Source of the DNA: Cellulophaga sp. HaHa_2_95 | GTDB taxonomy: Bacteria; Bacteroidota; Bacteroidia; Flavobacteriales; Flavobacteriaceae | Reading direction: 5' to 3' | NCBI RefSeq assembly: GCF_019278565.1 | Contig: NZ_CP058988.1 | Coordinates: 2,976,001-3,040,000, forward strand | DNA: 64,000 bases | Part shown: one piece after another, positions 51,184 through 60,818 of the stretch | Layout: each line of letters begins with the position of its first letter | How positions within the stretch are numbered: the first letter of the stretch is position 1 | Translations under genes and position numbers: made by a program | Notes under the pieces: model-generated | What the model saw: the letters and a program-made list of their open reading frames with translations, nothing else | What the model was told of the DNA's origin: nothing | The model's database searches: none

Positions 51184-51355
51184 TTGGCTTTTGAAGTGAA
51201 ACCTATATGTTAAAGAAACCTAAGAGGAATTTATCGCCAAAACGCATAATTTATCGATAAAATACACTCCTAAACATATTATACTGTATTTTCCTACAAA
51301 ATAAAGCTTAGTATTTTACTGTTTTTTTCGTATTTTGATCAAAAAAGTAGAGGCC

Positions 51356-51676
51356 ATGATTAAATATTTTACGGATAAATCTGGAAATCACACGTTTAAA
51401 CTGGAAAGTACTAATGGGAATACGCTACTAGAAAGTACATCCTATGATAATAAGACTGATTTAGAGCAGGTTGCAGCAAACCTAACAATATTAGTTACTA
51501 AACCTTTACTCTTTGAACGAAAGACGAACTACAAAGGCGAGTTTTTATTTATGCTAAAGGATGACCAAGGGAACGTTGTAGGAAATTCTAAGCTATATAC
51601 CTCAGAGGCCGGAATGGAAAATGGTATTAAGAACCTTAGAAACATTGTAGGCCCTGATACCACTTTAAAACCGTAA
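51356..51676 (+). CDS. DUF1508 (YegP-like) domain protein
   Basis: 106 aa from the ATG at 51356. Two repeats of the YegP/DUF1508 fold: KSGNHTFKLESTNGNTLLES with a SYDNKTDLEQ turn, and YKGEFLFMLKDDQGNVVGNS with SEAGMENGIKNLR. Proteins with this fold are small and of unproven function. It is alone and convergent with the threonine aldolase gene, whose 3' end lies 2 bases downstream. Confidence 0.82.
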   Translation: MIKYFTDKSGNHTFKLESTNGNTLLESTSYDNKTDLEQVAANLTILVTKPLLFERKTNYKGEFLFMLKDDQGNVVGNSKLYTSEAGMENGIKNLRNIVGPDTTLKP

Positions 51677-51677
51677 G

Positions 51678-52700
51678 CTATATTTTATTTAAGATGGATA
51701 GAAATGCTTCATGCATTTCTTTTGTATAATCTAAATGGGTTACGATACGCAATTTACCTTGCCCCATTCCTATGATATGAACATTATTTGCCTTTAGTTT
51801 TTCTAAGAAACGTTCTGCACTTAATAAGGATTCATTTATTTCAAAGATGATAATATTTGTTTCTATAGGTTCTACTTTTTGAATAAAAGCCAATCGCATT
51901 AAGAGCTCCCCTATTTCTTTAGCCCTCCTATGATCTTCCGCTAATCTATCTACATGGTGGTCCAAAGCATAGGTAGCAGCTGCTGCTAAATACCCTGCCT
52001 GACGCATTCCGCCGCCTAATAGTTTACGGATTCTGATTGCCTTTTGCATTATATCTTTATTCCCAACCAAAACAGATCCAACAGGACATCCTAAGCCTTT
52101 ACTAAAACATACACTTATGGTATCAAAGAGCTCACCATATTGTTGTGGTGTTTCATTTTTTGCCACCATTGCGTTCCATAAACGCGCGCCATCTAAATGG
52201 TAACCTAAATGATGTGCTTTGCAAACTGCTTGTATTTTTTTTAGCTCTTCAAAATCCCAACAAGCACCTCCACCTTTATTTGTAGTATTCTCTATACTTA
52301 CCAATGTGGTAAGTGGACTATGATAAAAGTCGGGCGGATTTACAGCCTCTGCTACCTGTAGTGCAGTCATCATACCTCTATTACCATCTACTAATTTACA
52401 AGAGACCCCGCTATTAAAACTAATCCCTCCTCCTTCATAATTATAGACATGAGCATATTTATCACAAATTAGTTGGTCTGCAGGTTGCGTATGTAATTTT
52501 ATAGCTGCCTGATTGGCCATAGTGCCACTAGGAAAAAACAAAGCAACCTCTTTATGAAACATCTTAGCCACTTTCTCTTCTAAAGCATTTACAGAAGGGT
52601 CCTCTTTAAAAACATCATCTCCTACTTCTGCCGAAAACATAGCCTCCAACATTCCTGGAGTTGGTTTTGTAACCGTATCACTAATTAAATTTATTTTCAT
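51678..52700 (-). CDS. Low-specificity L-threonine aldolase
   Basis: 340 aa from the ATG at 52700 (MKINLISDTVTKPTPGML); a GTG nine bases earlier is possible but less likely. The PLP enzyme shows AEVGDDVFKEDPSVNALEEK, FFPSGTMANQAAIK, HLDGARLWNA and VCFSKGLGCPVGSVLVG with the PLP Lys. It cleaves L-threonine/allo-threonine to glycine and acetaldehyde. Confidence 0.93.
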   Translation of the reverse strand: MKINLISDTVTKPTPGMLEAMFSAEVGDDVFKEDPSVNALEEKVAKMFHKEVALFFPSGTMANQAAIKLHTQPADQLICDKYAHVYNYEGGGISFNSGVSCKLVDGNRGMMTALQVAEAVNPPDFYHSPLTTLVSIENTTNKGGGACWDFEELKKIQAVCKAHHLGYHLDGARLWNAMVAKNETPQQYGELFDTISVCFSKGLGCPVGSVLVGNKDIMQKAIRIRKLLGGGMRQAGYLAAAATYALDHHVDRLAEDHRRAKEIGELLMRLAFIQKVEPIETNIIIFEINESLLSAERFLEKLKANNVHIIGMGQGKLRIVTHLDYTKEMHEAFLSILNKI

Positions 52701-52785
52701 GGATAGCACGTATTGTTATTTAAAGCAATAAACCTATTGCATATAAATTAATTAATCAAATATAGAAGGGTGTTTTTAACCTCAT

Positions 52786-55182
52786 TTAATAACAATCCAT
52801 ACCAATAGGAGACCCATCAGGGATTTTTTCAGCAGGGAGTAACTTAAACTGTTCTGGATGTTCTTGAAACTGTTTAATCTTATGAACCAATTCAAAAGAA
52901 AAAGCATCATTCTTCTGCTGGTATGTATGCTTCAAATTATTTAGGTTTAACCGTGCTATAGCATTTACTTGACCATGTACGTTTTCTGAATGTGCTAAAT
53001 TCATCAAATAATACAACACCCTATAATTAATTGCTTTCTGTACCTCAGACAAGTAAGCGTCCTTACTAATATTTTCAAAGGTCGCCGCGATTACTTGATC
53101 TAACACCTGCTCCAAACCTAAGTTTTTACTATCTATGCTTTTTTGCGCCACTAGTATTGACGCTCTTTCAGGATGCAATAAAAAGCCTAAGGTAACGTCT
53201 GCTGCTGTTTCTGCCGCCGAAATAGGATCAAAGGCAATTCCCGTTTTACTTTCAAAAGACTCTCTAGATCTAGAATTACCAAACGCCCTAGGTGGGAATA
53301 AGGCTAACTTTTCTTGAGGAATAGCAATTACCGCAGCATCTAGTGTTTTAAGAACACTCTTCAAGGCTTCTCTCTGCAATTTAGCATCTAGCGTTCTTAC
53401 TACCATTTGCCCATCACCCTTAATCGCATAATTAAAATCTATTCCTCCAATTACTTTAGAAGCTGCTTCTACCTGGTACCTATGAAAAAAGTATAAAGGC
53501 ACAAAAACATCTTCTAAAGTAGAGTAGGTTTCTCCCGTCTTTATATTATCCACCGAAAAATTGTCAATACCTAAGGCTCTAACTTTTAAAACATGATCTA
53601 ACTCTTCTGAAGGACTACTCCCATTGTCCCACAAATGACTCAATGCATTGGTAACCCCTTTAGGTCTGGCATCTTGATCTGTACTATACCTCAATCCTTT
53701 ATTTTGTGCCGCTTCTAGAATGGCATTTAATTCTTGTGATTCATTTTCTCCTTCGGTAAAATCTGAATAAGAATACGCTACGCTTACTTTATCCCAAGCT
53801 CCAATTCCGCTTACATATGCTTCTGAAAAATCTATCTTACCTTTCTTAATGCTAAACTTAGGATGTGGATAATCCATCACTGAAGCATTCATATTGGTAC
53901 TTGCTGCAAAATTATGTGCAAATCCTAGGGTGTGCCCAATTTCATGTGCTGATAGTTGGCGTATTCTAGCCAGGGCTAGTGCTAACATTGGTTGATAGTT
54001 ATCATCTCGCGTTTCGAAAGGTTTATCCATCAATGCTTGCGCGATCAAAAAATCTTGACGGATACGTAAGCTACCCAAGCTTACATGTCCTTTTATAATC
54101 TCTCCCGTCCTGGGATCCGTAATACTACTCCCATAACTCCACCCTCTTGTAGAACGGTGCACCCATTGTATCACATTATATCTGGCATCTAAAGGATCTG
54201 CATCTGCTGGTAACATTTTTAATTGAAATGCATCTTTATATCCAATAGCTTCAAATGCTTGATTCCACCATTTTCCTCCTTCTAATAAAGCACTTCTTAC
54301 GGGCTCAGGGGTTCCATTATCTAAATAATAGACAATAGGTGCAACCGCCTCACTAATTTCTGCCTGAGGATTTTTCTTTTCCAAACGATGTCTTCTAATA
54401 AATTGTTTTAAAATGGACTCCTGAACCGGAGTAGCGTAATCATAATAAGAAAAAGGGTAAGAACCACTTCTAGGATCATAAACTCTCTTTTTAAAATTAT
54501 CATCCGGCAATGCTATAAAAGAATGGTGCTGCGCTACAGTAACTAAATCTGCATTAGGAACCACGCTTCTTAATTCTGACCCTTTAGCATCACCTTTGAA
54601 AGTTAATATCACGTCTAACTCCACATTATTAGGAAATGCTTTTGTACGTTCTAAATTAAATGCACTCTTACTTTTATCCAGGCTATATGATCCTTGTTGT
54701 GCCCTCTTTAATCTACTAGACACTCCATGAGTATCTTGCATTAGAAAATCCGTAATATCAATCACATAAACACCATTTTTCTCTTCTTCAATTTTAAAAC
54801 CAAATAAGACAGAAGTGGCAAAAGCCTGCGTTACCGATTTTTTCTCCAAAACATTATCCGTTAAAGCTCTATATTTTAAGTTAGGCTGAATTAATAACAA
54901 TTTGTTTCCTGCTTTTTTAAAATAAACCACTTGCTCATTTCCCAACTGTCCACGGTCTAAACCAATATCATTACTTCCTATTCCATTACTTAAGGCATAA
55001 ACATATAAAAATTCTTTATTCAGTTCGTTTACCTCTAAGTACACTTTATCATTTTGACTATCATAAGAGAAATTAAACAGCCCTCTAAATTTCTGAAAAC
55101 TCTTTTGTTTCTCTGCGAGCTGTGCTGTAATAGATAGTGTAGTTAATAATAAAATTAGGAGGGGTAATTTCTTCGATATCAT
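52786..55182 (-). CDS. Secreted zinc-dependent metalloprotease (DUF5117-type)
   Basis: 798 aa. The signal peptide to about residue 20 (SITAQ) is followed by a DUF5118/5117-like N-terminal region (FNFSYDSQNDKVYLEV, FLYVYALSNGIGSND). The catalytic zinc site is RQLSAHEIGHTLGFAHNFAAS (HExxHxxGxxH) followed by SVMDYPHPK with the Met-turn. No C-terminal sorting domain is seen. Exported peptidase of the metzincin type, probably for protein degradation outside the inner membrane. Confidence 0.88.
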   Translation of the reverse strand: MISKKLPLLILLLTTLSITAQLAEKQKSFQKFRGLFNFSYDSQNDKVYLEVNELNKEFLYVYALSNGIGSNDIGLDRGQLGNEQVVYFKKAGNKLLLIQPNLKYRALTDNVLEKKSVTQAFATSVLFGFKIEEEKNGVYVIDITDFLMQDTHGVSSRLKRAQQGSYSLDKSKSAFNLERTKAFPNNVELDVILTFKGDAKGSELRSVVPNADLVTVAQHHSFIALPDDNFKKRVYDPRSGSYPFSYYDYATPVQESILKQFIRRHRLEKKNPQAEISEAVAPIVYYLDNGTPEPVRSALLEGGKWWNQAFEAIGYKDAFQLKMLPADADPLDARYNVIQWVHRSTRGWSYGSSITDPRTGEIIKGHVSLGSLRIRQDFLIAQALMDKPFETRDDNYQPMLALALARIRQLSAHEIGHTLGFAHNFAASTNMNASVMDYPHPKFSIKKGKIDFSEAYVSGIGAWDKVSVAYSYSDFTEGENESQELNAILEAAQNKGLRYSTDQDARPKGVTNALSHLWDNGSSPSEELDHVLKVRALGIDNFSVDNIKTGETYSTLEDVFVPLYFFHRYQVEAASKVIGGIDFNYAIKGDGQMVVRTLDAKLQREALKSVLKTLDAAVIAIPQEKLALFPPRAFGNSRSRESFESKTGIAFDPISAAETAADVTLGFLLHPERASILVAQKSIDSKNLGLEQVLDQVIAATFENISKDAYLSEVQKAINYRVLYYLMNLAHSENVHGQVNAIARLNLNNLKHTYQQKNDAFSFELVHKIKQFQEHPEQFKLLPAEKIPDGSPIGMDCY

Positions 55183-55378
55183 TTCAGATGGTTTTAGCTT
55201 TTAAAGCTATAAAAAAACAATGGAATGGGTAACCAAATAGCCCTAAAATAGGAAATTAAGCAATTTGTTAATTTTTAGTATTTATTTTTATTTGAATAGT
55301 AAAATACAGCGTGTTTATTATCAATTTACCACTCCTGAATTTAATGAAAACCAGTACCTTAACTAAAACTCTAACCCT

Positions 55379-56845
55379 ATGACAAATATTGAAAATAAAA
55401 TATTTTCTTCGTACCAACGAGATAGTCAATTGTATGATGAAATTTTTGACGAAGGAGGAGCTATTAAGCAAGTATATCAAAAATTATTTAATCTGTATGG
55501 AGAACATTCTATTGAAGATTATGTCAAGCTAAATTCAAAAGCAAAATCTTCTTTTTTCAATCAAGGTATAACTTTTCAAGTATATGGAGATAAAGAAACT
55601 AAAGAGAAAATTTTTCCTTTTGATCTTTTCCCAAGAATTATTGACCCTGAAGAATGGGAAATAATAGAAAAAGGATCCATACAACGCAGTAAAGCCTTAA
55701 ATCTGTTTTTATGGGATATTTACCACGACAAAAACATCATCCGAGATGGTATTGTTCCCATGGATTTGATTAGCTCCTCTGCTAACTATTTAGATCAAAT
55801 GAATGGTGTAGATCCTCCTGGTGGTATCTACAACCATATTTCTGGTATAGACGTGATTAAACATAACGACGGGAAATACTATGTTTTAGAAGATAATATC
55901 CGTTGTCCATCGGGTGTTAGTTATGTTATTTGTAATAGAACAGCTTTAAAACGTGCTCTTTTTGGGGTTTTCAACCATTATCAAACCTATTCTGTAACCA
56001 ATTACGCCGAAAATTTATTAGATCTCCTCGAAAGTGTAAAACCGCAAGGAGTGGATATCCCAAACTGTGTAGTAATTACTCCAGGAATGTATAACTCTGC
56101 CTTTTATGAGCATTCTTATTTAGCAAAAACAATGGGGGTTGAACTAGTAGAAGGACGGGATTTGTTTGTAGAGAATGATTTTGTCTATATGAAAACTATT
56201 AAGGGTCCTGTTAAAGTAGATATAATCTACAGGAGAATTGATGATCAATTCTTAGACCCATTAGAATTTAGGTCAGATTCTGCCATTGGCGTTCCTGGCT
56301 TATTTGCTGCTTATAAAAAGGGGAATGTAACTTTGGCGAATGCACCAGGAACAGGAGTTGCCGATGACAAAGCCGTTTATACCTATATGCCTCAAATTAT
56401 AAAATACTATTTAGACGAAGAACCAATTTTAAATAATGTACATACCTATCATTGTTCGAGACCAGAAGAACTAAAATATGTCCTAGAACATATACATGAA
56501 CTAGTCATTAAACCTGTCGATGAAGCTGGGGGATACGGAATATCTATTGGTAATCGCTTATCTACATCAGAAATTAAACTAGTCAAAGAGCAAATAATGG
56601 AGAGCCCTAGGAAATATGTAGCACAACCTATCATGTCGCTTTCTGTTCACCCCACATATATTGATGAAACGGAAGAATTTGAACAACGGCATGTTGATTT
56701 AAGAACATTTACAGTGCTAGGCAAAGACAAAGAATTTGTACTCAAAGGCGGTCTAACGAGAGTTGCTCTTCAAAAAGGAAATCTAATTGTAAACTCATCC
56801 CAAGGGGGTGGATCCAAGGACACTTGGGTTCTAAAAAACATATAA
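55379..56845 (+). CDS. Circularly permuted ATP-grasp protein (COG2308)
   Basis: 488 aa. Hallmarks: FFNQGITFQVYGD, FDLFPRIIDPEEWEIIEKGS, LDQMNGVDPPGGIYNHISG, VLEDNIRCPSGVSYVI, VKVDIIYRRIDDQF, NAPGTGVADDKAVYTYMP and VIKPVDEAGGYGI, all found in the type 2 permuted ATP-grasp family (PF04174/PF14403). ATP-grasp enzymes form amide or peptide bonds from a carboxyl and an amine using ATP. No product is known. It precedes the alpha-E protein by 3 bases and the transglutaminase gene beyond that, a conserved cluster. Confidence 0.93.
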   Translation: MTNIENKIFSSYQRDSQLYDEIFDEGGAIKQVYQKLFNLYGEHSIEDYVKLNSKAKSSFFNQGITFQVYGDKETKEKIFPFDLFPRIIDPEEWEIIEKGSIQRSKALNLFLWDIYHDKNIIRDGIVPMDLISSSANYLDQMNGVDPPGGIYNHISGIDVIKHNDGKYYVLEDNIRCPSGVSYVICNRTALKRALFGVFNHYQTYSVTNYAENLLDLLESVKPQGVDIPNCVVITPGMYNSAFYEHSYLAKTMGVELVEGRDLFVENDFVYMKTIKGPVKVDIIYRRIDDQFLDPLEFRSDSAIGVPGLFAAYKKGNVTLANAPGTGVADDKAVYTYMPQIIKYYLDEEPILNNVHTYHCSRPEELKYVLEHIHELVIKPVDEAGGYGISIGNRLSTSEIKLVKEQIMESPRKYVAQPIMSLSVHPTYIDETEEFEQRHVDLRTFTVLGKDKEFVLKGGLTRVALQKGNLIVNSSQGGGSKDTWVLKNI

Positions 56846-56848
56846 CAT

Positions 56849-57796
56849 ATGCTTGCAAGAGTCGCTAACAACCTATTCTGGATGGGTCGATATATAGAAC
56901 GTTCAGAACATATTGCCCGCTACCTTAATGTAAATTATTTTTCTTCCCTTGATGCGCCAAACCAACTTTCGCAATCAAGACAATTTGTTTTGAGATCCAT
57001 GTTATTTATGGCAGGAGATCCTGAAGTAGATGACGGCAAACAGCTTTCAGAAGAAAATGTATTATATAAAATTGGAGTTGATCCTAACACCCCCTATTCC
57101 ATTATTAATAATGTAAAATTAGCACGTGAAAATGCCAATAGCGCTAGAGACCTAATATCTACAGAATTGTATGAGGCTATAAATAAGTTTTACCATTTTA
57201 TTCTAAATTATGACGCCGCGATATTCGTAAAAAATGGCTTACATGACTTTACATTGCATATCACTGAGATGACCGATATTTTAAGAGGTAAAATACGAGG
57301 TACTTTATTACATGACCCAGTATATGCAATTATTATGTTAGGAATAAATATGGAGCGGGCTACCCAAGTAATCCGAATAATAAATGCAAAATACAATGAC
57401 GCTCTAAACTCTCAAGGCGGCTACGGAGACAATTTTAGTAAAAGTTTTGAGTGGACCACCCTGTTGAAATGTGCGGAATCTTACGATATGATGAGAAGGC
57501 ATTACAAAAAAACCCCTACGAGTGTTTCAACCTTAGAGTTTCTAATTCTAAATCCAAACTGCCCCCGTTCTATAATGAATAGTTTAAATCAGGTTTATAG
57601 GCATATTAAAGTTTTAGATACCTCTACGAACTATAATAAAAACGCTACCGCTTTCTTAATCGGCAAGGTACGTTCAGAGATTCAATATAAACACATCGAA
57701 GAAATTGAGTGTAATATTCAAGCATTTATTGAAAATATTTTAAATAATTTATCTGAAATAAGTTTAAAAATGGAAAAAGAATTTTTTAATTATTAA
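56849..57796 (+). CDS. Alpha-E domain protein (COG2307)
   Basis: 315 aa, all helical. LARVANNLFWMGRYIERSEH is the alpha-E family N-terminus. NANSARDLISTELYEAINKF and a late ASN-rich block also match. No catalytic site is recognised. These proteins always travel with COG2308 ATP-grasp and often transglutaminase genes, so a shared peptide-tag or polymer pathway is suspected. It follows the ATP-grasp stop by 3 bases. Confidence 0.92.
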   Translation: MLARVANNLFWMGRYIERSEHIARYLNVNYFSSLDAPNQLSQSRQFVLRSMLFMAGDPEVDDGKQLSEENVLYKIGVDPNTPYSIINNVKLARENANSARDLISTELYEAINKFYHFILNYDAAIFVKNGLHDFTLHITEMTDILRGKIRGTLLHDPVYAIIMLGINMERATQVIRIINAKYNDALNSQGGYGDNFSKSFEWTTLLKCAESYDMMRRHYKKTPTSVSTLEFLILNPNCPRSIMNSLNQVYRHIKVLDTSTNYNKNATAFLIGKVRSEIQYKHIEEIECNIQAFIENILNNLSEISLKMEKEFFNY

Positions 57797-57838
57797 ACTT
57801 AGTATACGGCTTTAACTTAGGCTAAATTTCTTAAAATT

Positions 57839-58693
57839 ATGCCACTAGAATACATCATTAGGTACAATACTACCAATACTTATGAAAATAAAGTACACAG
57901 TGCTCATTGGCAATTTTTAATTATCCCAGAGACTAACGAATCTCAAGATTTTATCACTACAGACTTCAACAATTCTTTGGCAGCAATCAATGAGTTTTCA
58001 GTGAATGGTTATGGTTTTAATACGATAAGAGTAAACCCTAGAAAAAAATTCAACCAAATTACTTTTAACGCTGAGTTCAAAGTTTTAAAAAAAGGTGCCA
58101 ACCCCTTTGAATTTAATCCTTCACAAAATATAAAAGAGGATTATCTGAAGCTAAATTCATTAAATTTTAAAGTAGATTTTGATCAATTTTTAAAAAACAC
58201 CCCTTTTACAACTTTACCCGATAGCAGTGTAGGGTTATATCAATTGGATGATACGCTATCAATATTTGATAATTTACAAGCTTTAAATACTTGGACGTAT
58301 CAATCTATTTATTTTAAAGTTGATGTTACCGATGTGAATACCACACTTGACAAGGTCATCACCAAAAGACACGGTGTTTGCCAAGATTTTACGCATTTAT
58401 TTTGCGCCATTGCGCGTGATTATAAGATACCTACAAGGTATGTATCGGGTTACTTGCACCAAGGAAATGGATATTTTGGCGATTCTCAAATGCATGCTTG
58501 GGCTGAAGCCTATATTCCTAATATAGGCTGGGTAGGTTTTGATCCCACCAATAATTTGCTCGTAGCATCTAATCACATTAAAGTTTGTCATGGAAAAGAC
58601 TACCAAGATTGCGCCCCTTTAAAAGGAATTGTATATAGCCAAGGGCAAAATGAAACCCAATATTCCGTTCAAGTAATTAGTCAACAACAGTAA
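57839..58693 (+). CDS. Transglutaminase-like protein (COG1305)
   Basis: 284 aa. The N-terminal beta-strand region (LEYIIRYNTTNTYENKVH) is as in bacterial transglutaminase-like N domain proteins. The catalytic triad is intact: Cys in RHGVCQDFTHLF (about residue 180), His in QMHAWAEAYIP and Asp in GFDPTNN. No signal peptide, so it is probably cytoplasmic. Such folds act as proteases or cross-linkers. It is 42 bases after the alpha-E gene. Confidence 0.92.
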   Translation: MPLEYIIRYNTTNTYENKVHSAHWQFLIIPETNESQDFITTDFNNSLAAINEFSVNGYGFNTIRVNPRKKFNQITFNAEFKVLKKGANPFEFNPSQNIKEDYLKLNSLNFKVDFDQFLKNTPFTTLPDSSVGLYQLDDTLSIFDNLQALNTWTYQSIYFKVDVTDVNTTLDKVITKRHGVCQDFTHLFCAIARDYKIPTRYVSGYLHQGNGYFGDSQMHAWAEAYIPNIGWVGFDPTNNLLVASNHIKVCHGKDYQDCAPLKGIVYSQGQNETQYSVQVISQQQ

Positions 58694-58764
58694 GACATCT
58701 TTTTTATCTTTAGTAGAGAATAGCTATAAAAAGAAGCTTATTTTTGTTTTAAATAAAATAGATA

Positions 58765-59866
58765 ATGATAATTACTACAGACCAATACAAAGGTCTTTTA
58801 GATCGCCTTGGTGCGTTAAGGAGGTATCTTTGACGTTGATACCAAACTAATAGAGATAGAGAATGAACAAGAAAAAACATTAGCACCGGACTTTTGGGAT
58901 AATCCTCAAAAAGCTCAGGAGCATATGAAGTTTATACAATCTAAGAAAAAATGGGTTGATGATTACAACACCGCAGAAGCTTTAGTGACCGATCTTGAAG
59001 TGCTAATAGAATTTCAAAAAGAAGGTGCTATTACAGAAGAAGAGGTAGAAAAACATTATACAAAGACCTTAGATACGCTAGAGAGTTTAGAGTTTAAGAA
59101 CATGCTTTCTGAGGAAGGTGATGAGCTTCCAGCTATTCTACAAATTACAGCCGGTGCGGGAGGTACCGAAAGTTGTGATTGGGCCGCTATGTTAATGCGA
59201 ATGTATATGATGTGGAGTGAAAAAAACGGCTTCAAAATAAAAGAACTTAATTACCAAGAAGGAGATGTCGCTGGTATTAAAACAGTAACTCTAGAAATTG
59301 ATGGGGAATTTGCTTTTGGTTGGTTAAAAGGTGAAAATGGCGTGCATAGATTGGTACGGATCTCTCCTTTTGATAGTAATGCGAAACGCCATACTTCTTT
59401 CGCCTCTGTCTATGTGTATCCTTTAGTAGATGATAGTATAGAGATAGATATTAATCCTGCTGATATTGAAATTACAACAGCAAGATCTTCTGGTGCTGGA
59501 GGGCAAAACGTTAACAAGGTAGAGACAAAAGTTCAATTGACGCATAAACCAAGTGGAATTCAAATTTCGTGTTCAGACTCTCGTTCGCAACATGATAATA
59601 GAGCTACAGCATTAAAAATGCTTAAGTCACAGCTTTATGAAATAGAATTACGTAAAAAGATGGAAGCGCGCCAAGAAATTGAATCTACTAAAATGAAGAT
59701 TGAATGGGGTTCCCAAATTAGAAACTATGTCATGCATCCTTATAAATTGGTCAAAGATGTGCGCACAGGTGCCGAAACAGGAAACGTTGATGCTGTGATG
59801 GATGGTAACATTGATACGTTTTTAAAAGCTTTTCTAATGATGATGGGCCAGAAAGACGAAGAATAA
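58765..59866 (+). CDS. prfB: Peptide chain release factor 2 with programmed +1 frameshift
   Basis: 366 aa after frameshift. The first 22 codons from ATG 58765 end in CTT followed by an in-frame TGA at 58831-58833, preceded by an internal Shine-Dalgarno-like AGGAGG. Skipping one T (join 58765-58830 and 58832-59866) continues the protein as [28 protein letters not shown] contains the SPF tripeptide for stop-codon recognition and [16 protein letters not shown] the GGQ hydrolysis motif. RF2 recognises UGA and UAA; low RF2 favours the frameshift, giving autoregulation. Confidence 0.96.
58818..58834 (+). promoter_or_regulatory. prfB programmed frameshift site
   Basis: AGGAGG (58819-58824), TAT and slippery CTT TGA C at 58828-58834: the classical RF2 +1 shift signal with the internal Shine-Dalgarno a few bases before the slip codon. 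Confidence 0.93.
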
Positions 59867-59885
59867 CCTTTTAATTGAAAAAATA

Positions 59886-60227
59886 ATGATTAAAATATAT
59901 CATAATCCCCGATGTTCAAAATCTAGAGAGGGTTTAGCTGTTCTAGAGAACTCTAACAGAGATTTTGAAATAGTGAAGTATCTAGAAAAACCAATGACAG
60001 AAAAAGAGCTTACAGAAATTGTAAAGCTTCTAGGTATTCCTGCTATTGATTTAGTTCGGAAAAATGAGAAAATTTGGAAAGAAGAATTTAAAGGAAAAGT
60101 AATATCCGAAGAAGCAGTGATAAAAGCTATGGTTGCAAACCCAAAGCTCATAGAACGACCAATTATTGTAAATGGTAGTAAAGCCGTAATTGGACGCCCT
60201 TCTTCCAATATTCAATCTATTATATAA
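59886..60227 (+). CDS. ArsC/YfgD family arsenate-reductase-like protein
   Basis: 113 aa. IKIYHNPRCSKSREGL carries the conserved Cys of the CxxS-type ArsC fold (Cys in NPRCSKS). IIVNGSKAVIGRPSSNI near the C-terminus has the anion-binding Arg. The family covers glutaredoxin-linked arsenate reductases and Spx/YfgD-like proteins; without an ars operon nearby the role is uncertain. It starts 19 bases after prfB. Confidence 0.88.
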   Translation: MIKIYHNPRCSKSREGLAVLENSNRDFEIVKYLEKPMTEKELTEIVKLLGIPAIDLVRKNEKIWKEEFKGKVISEEAVIKAMVANPKLIERPIIVNGSKAVIGRPSSNIQSII

Positions 60228-60247
60228 TTTGCTATTCTTTGGCATAA

Positions 60248-60286
60248 AACTTGGTTAAATCATTTTAACAAACTTTTAACCAAGTT
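60248..60286. repeat. Perfect 12-bp inverted repeat
   Basis: AACTTGGTTAAA (60248-60259) and TTTAACCAAGTT (60275-60286) with a 15-nt spacer. Without a T run it may be a terminator-like stem for arsC or a regulator site for the 60333 gene. Confidence 0.55.
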
Positions 60287-60332
60287 CATTTAAACCTTAT
60301 TTTAGTTTTATAATCTTATAATATTATTAACC

Positions 60333-60806
60333 ATGAAAATATTTTTAAACTCTTTTATTGCAATTTTAGCACTAGTTGTATCATCTGTAGAGGTGAATGC
60401 TCAGTACGGTAATGGTTATGGAAACGGTAGCGGAAACGGTTATGGTAGACAACGAAACTCTATACCGCAAGCGCAAACGCCACAAGAAGAGCCAAAAGCT
60501 TTGACTGCAGAAGAGATTGTTGATAATGAAATGCCTAACATCACGGAATCTGTAGGACTAAATCCTTTTGAAGAAGCTATTGTTAGAAGTATTTTAACCA
60601 AAAGTGTGCAGAAACGTATTGAATTACAAATTTTAAAATTGGCTCCTGAAAAAACAAGAGAGGCCATGGAAAAAATTGTAAAAGAGCAAGAAGAAGAATT
60701 AAGAGCAGGCTTGCCGGAAGATAAATATGAAGCTTTCGAAAAATTACAAAAAGACAGATTCAAGACAAAAAAGAAAAAAAAGAAAAAAAAGAAGAACAAA
60801 GATTAA
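60333..60806 (+). CDS. Exported Gly-rich/Lys-rich protein of unknown function
   Basis: 157 aa. The signal peptide ends near VNAQ (about residue 24), followed by a GNGYGNGSGNGYGRQ segment, a helical domain (EIVDNEMPNITESVGLNPFEEA) and a C-terminal run of Lys (KTKKKKKKKKKNKD). It is probably periplasmic. It precedes the TonB-receptor-like barrel gene by 12 bases and is likely its partner. Confidence 0.7.
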   Translation: MKIFLNSFIAILALVVSSVEVNAQYGNGYGNGSGNGYGRQRNSIPQAQTPQEEPKALTAEEIVDNEMPNITESVGLNPFEEAIVRSILTKSVQKRIELQILKLAPEKTREAMEKIVKEQEEELRAGLPEDKYEAFEKLQKDRFKTKKKKKKKKKNKD

Positions 60807-60818
60807 CTAAAAAAAAGC

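Noticed and set aside
58925..59866. prfB starting at the internal ATG 58925
   Set aside because: Would remove the conserved N-terminal domain; the upstream frameshift site and homologous residues fit the longer product.
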